In this document: positions 58,993 to 64,000 of the stretch, piece by piece
Position numbering within the stretch: position 1 is the stretch's first letter
Layout: every line of letters starts with the position of its first letter
Source: Cephalotus follicularis
Lineage: Eukaryota > Streptophyta > Magnoliopsida > Oxalidales > Cephalotaceae
Direction: 5' to 3'
NCBI GenBank assembly: GCA_001972305.1
Contig: BDDD01005711.1
Span: 56,997-120,996, forward strand
Length of the DNA: 64,000 nucleotides
Position numbers and translations under genes: made by a program
Notes under the pieces: generated by a model
The model's input: only the letters and a program-made list of their open reading frames with translations
Told to the model about the DNA's origin: nothing
The model's database searches: none

Positions 58993-60089
58993 CTGGGTTT
59001 CATACGAATTCCAGGAGCAGTTTCAAAACAGGGGATGCACAAATTCAATCTAAACTCAATCCAATTCAACATGCAATCAAGTACAATCCATCAAAACATA
59101 TTATACATGTTATATGTTCAAAAACATGTCAAAATCCCCTACCTCAATAGCTTATCCCAAGATCAATTTGGAATTGATCTTTCACTTTGAGTTATCAAGG
59201 CTTTTCACCAACAAAGCTTCCAAATTCAGCAAGATTTAATCTATATCATGCATGCATGTGGTATAGTCATTAACCAGCAGGTATGACTAACTATCAGCTA
59301 CAATTACTACTTCAACAGTAGCCTATTATCAATTCCTTAAGTCTTATCTTCCATTCTACCACTTTTACTTTGAACTCTATGTCAAGTATCTTCCAATTTC
59401 GGATTCATTGAACTTAACTTGTTGACAGAAGGTATACATATGTATATCAGTAAGTTTATGACAACTAACAACAATCCTAATTAGAGGTCATAATCTCCAC
59501 TAAGCTTCATGTCCATAATTCTTACTCCTTCATTACCATTTCAAATTCAATTCAAGAGATTGTTATCCTTAACCATTTATCAGGAGATATTGAACATCCA
59601 CCTAGATAAACTATTATCACATTAACAGTGAGTTTGAATGGGAACTTACCAGGAGAAGTCCAAAGCTTCCAAGTCCCCTTTGCACTCTAAGCTTTCAATT
59701 CCCACATTGAGCTCACCAAATCCTCAAATGCATGCTCCAATAATCTTTATCAAGCTCTCTCTTCACTTCGTGTTTTCTAACACTCATCTCTCAAATCAAC
59801 AGTTGATATAAAGTCTTTTGGAATCTTTAAACTCGCTAGAATCCTTAACTCCTCCTTCTCTCATTTCCTTCTCTCTCTCACATGCATCTCTTTCTTTTCA
59901 TTGTTTTTCTCTTAATTGCAGATTGTGCAGGTGAAGGAAGGCATCCAAGGCTCTTAGTCTGGGGTTAACAACAGCGGTCAAGGTCCCTTTTTGCATGGCC
60001 AACACGTCTATGGATGCATGCCCCTATCCCCATCATGTCAGCTCTGCCATTTCCTTCCAATTGACACCAATTTTTGCGCCAGAGCCCGA

Positions 60090-60176
60090 CTAAAGCGTCG
60101 ACGGTTAGCCTTGGGCGTCGGCGGTTATACGCCTCTAAGTGTCAATGCTGGGCGTTTAAAGGTCGACGGTCGGCGG
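60090..60176. repeat. second CGTCGACG cluster near GYP-F LTR start
   Basis: Sites AAGCGTCGACGG, GGCGTCGGCGG, GTGTCAATGC and GGTCGACGG. Corresponds to 50116-50196 in GYP-D. Confidence 0.84.
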
Positions 60177-60328
60177 TTTAATAACAAAATTCAATTCTTT
60201 AATTTTCCATTTAAAAATTCTATTCCAACTTCATTCATTAAGGAAAAGTAACCAACATAACATCTCAAAAGGTATATTTTTTTCATTGTTGGATACAAAA
60301 TACGTGAATTGAAATTACGGTTATTATA

Positions 60329-60360
60329 TTCCCCCCTCCTTAAAGAAAATTCGTCCTCGA
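60329..60360 (-). other. GYP-F polypurine tract
   Basis: On the minus strand TTTAAGGAGGGGGGAA directly before the LTR, preceded by GAGGACGAATT. Confidence 0.85.
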
Positions 60361-60373
60361 ATTTAGCCCTTCA

Positions 60374-61999
60374 TTACATTCCGAATAAGTGGGGAAATGT
60401 CTCCATCATTTCTTCCTCACGCTCCCACGTAGCTTCCTCCGCTCCGTGAAAACGCCACAGCACTTTGACCATAGGGATGGTCTTGTTCCTTAATACCTTT
60501 TCCATTCGATCCACAATCCTTGTCGGCCTCTCCTCATATGTCAATCCAGGACTAATGAATCCAGGGTCGTAGCTCAAAATGTGAGATGGGTCGGGTACAT
60601 ATTTTCGTAACATGGAAACATGAAATACGTTATGCACATCCGATAAACTAGGAGGTAGTCCAATCTGGTATGCTACCTCCCCAACTCTCTCCAGTATCTC
60701 GTAAGGTCCACTATACCTTGGAGCCAAATTTCCCTTGAGGCCAAAATGGTGTATCCCTTTCGAAGGTGAGATCTTCAAGAAAACATGATCTATCTTCTCA
60801 AACTCTAGCTTCCTTCTCTTGTTATCGACGTAACTCTTTTGCCGACTCTGTGCAGCTAGAAATCTCTTCTTGATCATCTCCACTTTATCAGTGGTCTCTT
60901 GTACCAAATCCGATCGAAGCACTTGTCTCTCACCTACCTCGTCCCAGCAAATAGGTGATCTGCACTTTCTTCCGTACAAGGCTTCATAGGGTGCCATTCC
61001 AATGCTGGTGTGAAAACTGTTGTTGTAAGAGAACTCAATCAATGCTAGATGATCCCCCCAACTCCCAGCAATATCAATCATGCAAGCCCGTAGCATATCC
61101 TCTAGAGTCTGAATCGTACTCTCGGACTGTCCGTCAGTTTGTGGGTGGAATGCAGTGCTAAAGTTCACTTTTGTTCCCATTGCTGTTTGGAACTTCTTCC
61201 AGAACCTTGAAGTAAATCTAGCATCTCGGTCGCAGACAATACTGACTGGCACCCCATGCAATCTCACTATCTCCCGGATATACAATCGAGGAAGCTTCTC
61301 GGTAGAATATGTCATGTTCATCGGAAGAAAGTGTGCAGACTTAGTGAGTCTGTCCACTACTACCCACACAGCCTCATGCTTGTTTCGTGACCTCGGTAAT
61401 CCCGACACGAAGTCCATGGTCACGTGCTCCCATTTCCATTCAACCACTGGTAACGATTGCAGCAGTCCCGCAGGTTTCTGATGTTCAGCCTTCACTCTCT
61501 GACAGGTCAAACATCTTGCTACATATTCGGCAATTTCCCGTTTCATACCACTCCACCAGTAATTCTTCTTCAGGTCGTGCCACATCTTGGAACTTCTTGG
61601 GTGTACACTGTATTTCGATTTGTGAGCTTGTTGCATTAGCTCATTCATGATGCTCTCATCATTCGGAACACATATCCTCCCTCGGAACCTCAATATGCCA
61701 TCAGTATGAATGGAGAACTCAGAATCAGTGTCTAGGTTCTCACGAATACTCCACAATTCAGAATCACTATACTGAGCGGTCAGAATACGTTCCAGAAGTT
61801 CTGGTTGTGCTCTCATACTTGCCACAATAACTCCTACGGAAACCATGAACAGATTCCATCTCTGAAATTCCTCCACTAGCTTCCACTGTGAAACCATTGC
61901 TCCAGCAATCATTGCCTTGTGACTCAGCGCATCGGCCACTACATTTGCCTTTCCCGGGTGGTATTGAATATTGCAGTTATAGTCATTGAAGAATTCCAC
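60374..61999 (-). CDS. GYP-F integrase and chromodomain, open frame
   Basis: 541 codons without a stop, the 3' part of pol. From the RNase H tail ([15 protein letters not shown]) it continues with the integrase zinc region (HPRSSKMWHDL, then CLTCQRVKAEH), core (TMDFVSGLP, CDRDARFTSRF, QSESTIQTLE, with Ser where relatives have Arg), integrase C-terminal stretch (DHVFLKISPSKGI, LAPRYSGPYEIL), [14 protein letters not shown], and a chromodomain (MVKVLWRFHGAEEATWEREE, FPHLFGM). The frame is a fragment: it lacks its own start and is preceded by TGA at 62000-62002, which aligns with Arg in GYP-B. It inserts cDNA in an intact element; this copy is unlikely to be made alone. Confidence 0.93.
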   Translation of the reverse strand: MEFFNDYNCNIQYHPGKANVVADALSHKAMIAGAMVSQWKLVEEFQRWNLFMVSVGVIVASMRAQPELLERILTAQYSDSELWSIRENLDTDSEFSIHTDGILRFRGRICVPNDESIMNELMQQAHKSKYSVHPRSSKMWHDLKKNYWWSGMKREIAEYVARCLTCQRVKAEHQKPAGLLQSLPVVEWKWEHVTMDFVSGLPRSRNKHEAVWVVVDRLTKSAHFLPMNMTYSTEKLPRLYIREIVRLHGVPVSIVCDRDARFTSRFWKKFQTAMGTKVNFSTAFHPQTDGQSESTIQTLEDMLRACMIDIAGSWGDHLALIEFSYNNSFHTSIGMAPYEALYGRKCRSPICWDEVGERQVLRSDLVQETTDKVEMIKKRFLAAQSRQKSYVDNKRRKLEFEKIDHVFLKISPSKGIHHFGLKGNLAPRYSGPYEILERVGEVAYQIGLPPSLSDVHNVFHVSMLRKYVPDPSHILSYDPGFISPGLTYEERPTRIVDRMEKVLRNKTIPMVKVLWRFHGAEEATWEREEEMMETFPHLFGM

Positions 62000-62980
62000 C
62001 CATCACCTCTGTCTAATGTTGAGCTCCTTCTGGGAAAACAAATATTTCAAACTCTTATGGTCAGTAAAGATCTCAAACTGAGCACCGTAGAGGTAGAGCC
62101 TCCATTTCTGCAAAGCAAACACTATGGCTGCCAACTCAAGATCGTGTACGGGATAATTTTCCTCGTACGACTTTAACTTTCTCGATGCGTATGCAATCAC
62201 CCTACCATGTTGCATAAGAACGCATCCCAATCCCTTCCCAGAAGCATCAGTGTAGACAGTAAATCCCTCATTACCCTCCGATAATGCCAACACTGGAGCC
62301 GAAATCAACCGACTCTTCAACTCTTGGAAACTTGCCTCACAAGAGTCATCCCACACAAAACTGGACTTCTTCTGAGTCAACTGTGTCAGTGGTGTAGCAA
62401 GCTTCGAAAATCCCTTGATGAATCTCCGTTAGTAGCCTGCCAATCCTAAGAAACTACGAACCTCCGTAACGTTCCCCGGTTGGGGCCAATCCACAATACT
62501 CTCAATCTTCGAAGGATCCACTGACAATACTTCACTCGACACAATGTGACCTAGGAACGTCACATGATCTAGCCAAAATTGGCACTTGCTGAATTTGGCC
62601 TACAGCTATTCCTTCTGTAGTGTCTGCAGTACAATTCTCAATTGCTGCATGTGTTCCTCAATGCTCTTTGAATAGATCAGGATGTCATCCAGGAATATAA
62701 TGACAAACTGGTCAAGATAAGGTTGGAACACTCTGTTCATCAGACACATAAAGGCTACTGGAGCATTTGTCAAACCAAACGGCAGTATCAGAAATTCGTA
62801 GTGCCCGTATCTGGTTCGAAATGCGGTTTTCTCCACATCATCTTCTCCGATCCTCAACTGATGATAACCTGTTCTTAGGTCAAGTTTGGAGAACACAGTT
62901 GAGCCTTGCAGTTGGTCGAACAACTCCTCAATATGTGGCAGAGGATACTTGTTCTTCACAGTCACCTGATTTAGCAGCCT
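62000..62980 (-). pseudogene. GYP-F RNase H and RT fragment
   Basis: Same frame as the integrase block. RNase [16 protein letters not shown] and [63 protein letters not shown]. Stops at 62000, near 62430 (Tyr of AGYYRRF) and two near 62605-62615 (KEQLYAK region). RT begins abruptly just after where CIDYRLLNQ would start. Confidence 0.92.
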
Positions 62981-63136
62981 GAGCACGTAGTATGGGCTGC
63001 GTGCGGATAATTTTTATAACCCGACAATGGAATGCTTCCGCTTATATTAATGAAATTTCGTTTAACGTTGACTGCTGGATTATTATTTCTAACTGATATC
63101 ACCATATTTGTTGTCTTTGTGGAAAACGGGGTGTGA
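62981..63136 (+). repeat. inverted LTR end fused to GYP-F
   Basis: Opposite-strand copy of the first 150 bp or so of a GYP-D/F-type LTR end: CACGTAGTATGGG ... GGAATGCTTCCGC ... CGGGGTGTGACA at 63136. It resembles the complement of 57690-57850 with many differences, so it comes from a related, not identical, element. Confidence 0.85.
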
Positions 63137-63469
63137 CACTAACATTGGTGTCTCTTTATAGAGGATAAGAGACTCTGGACAGCCAAGAGGGCTGGTAGTG
63201 CTATGGACTGACACCATGGTAATACATCGAGAGTGATGTAGGCATTTATGAATTGTGTATATGGATATGTATTATTCAAGACACAGATCAAGAGAGATCA
63301 ATGTCTTATACAATTTACATAACAATTCAAGGAATTACTAATAAATGACTATGAGAGATAAAAGGATATAAATCCTCCATTCTTATTGCATTGTGGATTA
63401 GGTCATCCCAGAGATGCTAGATAAACACAATGATTAAGGATAGTCTATTGGACATCCAGGGTATGTGGT
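63137..63469 (+). mobile_element. COP-C: copia scrap
   Basis: 333 bp. Its right half (63330-63469) matches COP-A 12030-12160: a GCATTGTGGATTAGGTCATC stretch, then AGATGCTAGATAAACACA and a TTGGACATCC stretch, i.e. the integrase zinc region. Its left half may be the preceding pol sequence. Cut on both sides by gypsy LTR ends in opposite orientations. Confidence 0.82.
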
Positions 63470-64000
63470 TGTCACACCCCGTTTCCAAACGACGTATAAA
63501 TGGTAGCAATTAACATAAATAATCCGGCTTATCAATTTTTACGATAAAATTTAAACCTTTTAAACAGATATATCAATTGCGGAAGCCTTTATATATAAGC
63601 CGAACTAATCAACGTAACACGCATCCCATGCTACGTGTACAAAAATACAACATCATTGCTAATTGCTCGCTAACCGGAGCGTGAATTATCCTTCATTTAA
63701 TCATAAATAACTCCCAAAAGAAGTTCGCATTTATAATTCAACCCAGAACATTGTTCAAAACCAAATACAAATTATCGAAATTGAACAAGTACAAAACATC
63801 ATCCTCTCCAACTTGAGAAGGATTAACATAATACAGAAATCAGCTTAAACAACCTTCAAATAGCAGCTCCCAAAATAGCCTTAACCGCACTTGTCCGATT
63901 GTCTCCATCAATCTGAAATAGTAGGGGGTTAGCCTTTGTCCTCACTCGGCTAAGTATATAATACATCTTGGGATCAAGTAATGAATGACATGAAATGAAT
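63470..64000 (-). repeat. start of another gypsy LTR (LTR-G)
   Basis: Begins TGTCACACCCCGTTTCC and runs off the window. Related to GYP-D/F LTRs: GCGGAAGC, CGCATCCCATGCTACG with a stem ACACG/CGTGT at 63617-63638, and TAGGGGGTTAGCC near 63920. No gene. Confidence 0.85.

Larger units (their letters stand above)
57690..60328 (-). repeat. GYP-F 3' LTR
   Basis: 2639 bp, TGTCACACCCCG to TTATTATA (normally TTACA). Similar to GYP-D LTRs over most of its length, but its palindromes are the CGTCGACG kind. Confidence 0.93.
57690..62980 (-). mobile_element. GYP-F: Ty3/gypsy chromovirus truncated in RT
   Basis: Minus-strand element with an intact-looking 3' LTR (57690-60328), purine tract, integrase plus chromodomain, RNase H and part of RT. 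At about 62981 RT stops and an LTR end in the opposite orientation follows. Gag, protease, PBS and the 5' LTR are absent. Same family as GYP-D by pol and LTR ends. No matching target duplication is visible. Confidence 0.92.

Overview
The window is gene-free, retrotransposon-packed plant nuclear DNA. Every recognisable protein is an angiosperm LTR-retrotransposon protein. They are Ty3/gypsy chromoviruses (gag, protease, RT, RNase H, integrase, then a C-terminal chromodomain; long 2-3 kb LTRs, which suits the Tekay/Del clade) and Ty1/copia elements with tRNA-Met type primer sites. I found no host gene, tRNA, rRNA or CRISPR. The species cannot be named from this sequence; the density of nested elements suggests a large, repeat-rich genome.

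Layout. GYP-A (minus, 1-22188) starts left of the window; its 5' LTR is split by COP-A, a 16 kb copia element (plus, 4307-20352). COP-A carries two solo LTRs, one in its 5' LTR (5432-8234, target duplication AGAAC) and one in its pol (14548-17797, target duplication ATAGC). GYP-A itself sits in a minus-strand copia remnant, COP-B (22189-23936). From 23937 a further long LTR (LTR-X) runs in three pieces to 57689. It is split by GYP-B (plus, 25070-34670, target duplication TCGAC), which has the only nearly intact gag-pol, and by GYP-C (plus, 34820-56425, target duplication GTTAG). GYP-C's protease region is split by GYP-D (minus, 38764-50368, target duplication TTTTA), which holds GYP-E (minus, 43644-48230) and a 25-N assembly gap. 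LTR-X ends where GYP-F (minus, 57690-62980) begins. GYP-F is fused to an inverted LTR end, followed by a copia scrap (COP-C) and the start of another gypsy LTR.

The most interesting signal is in the LTRs rather than in the proteins. (1) Dense arrays of palindromes with a GTCGAC core occur in almost every LTR family, in two alternative extended forms (A-GTCGAC-T or C-GTCGAC-G); sibling elements with the same pol can carry opposite forms at corresponding places. (2) LTR-X, GYP-B and GYP-E carry arrays of short hairpins whose stems change by paired substitutions while loops drift or stay fixed, and two more single hairpins show paired changes between LTR families. (3) GYP-B and its decayed relative GYP-E share a small coiled-coil-like ORF upstream of gag. 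(4) GYP-E has a repeated primer-binding site. These are leads read by eye; structural covariation and copy-number statements need alignment across the genome.
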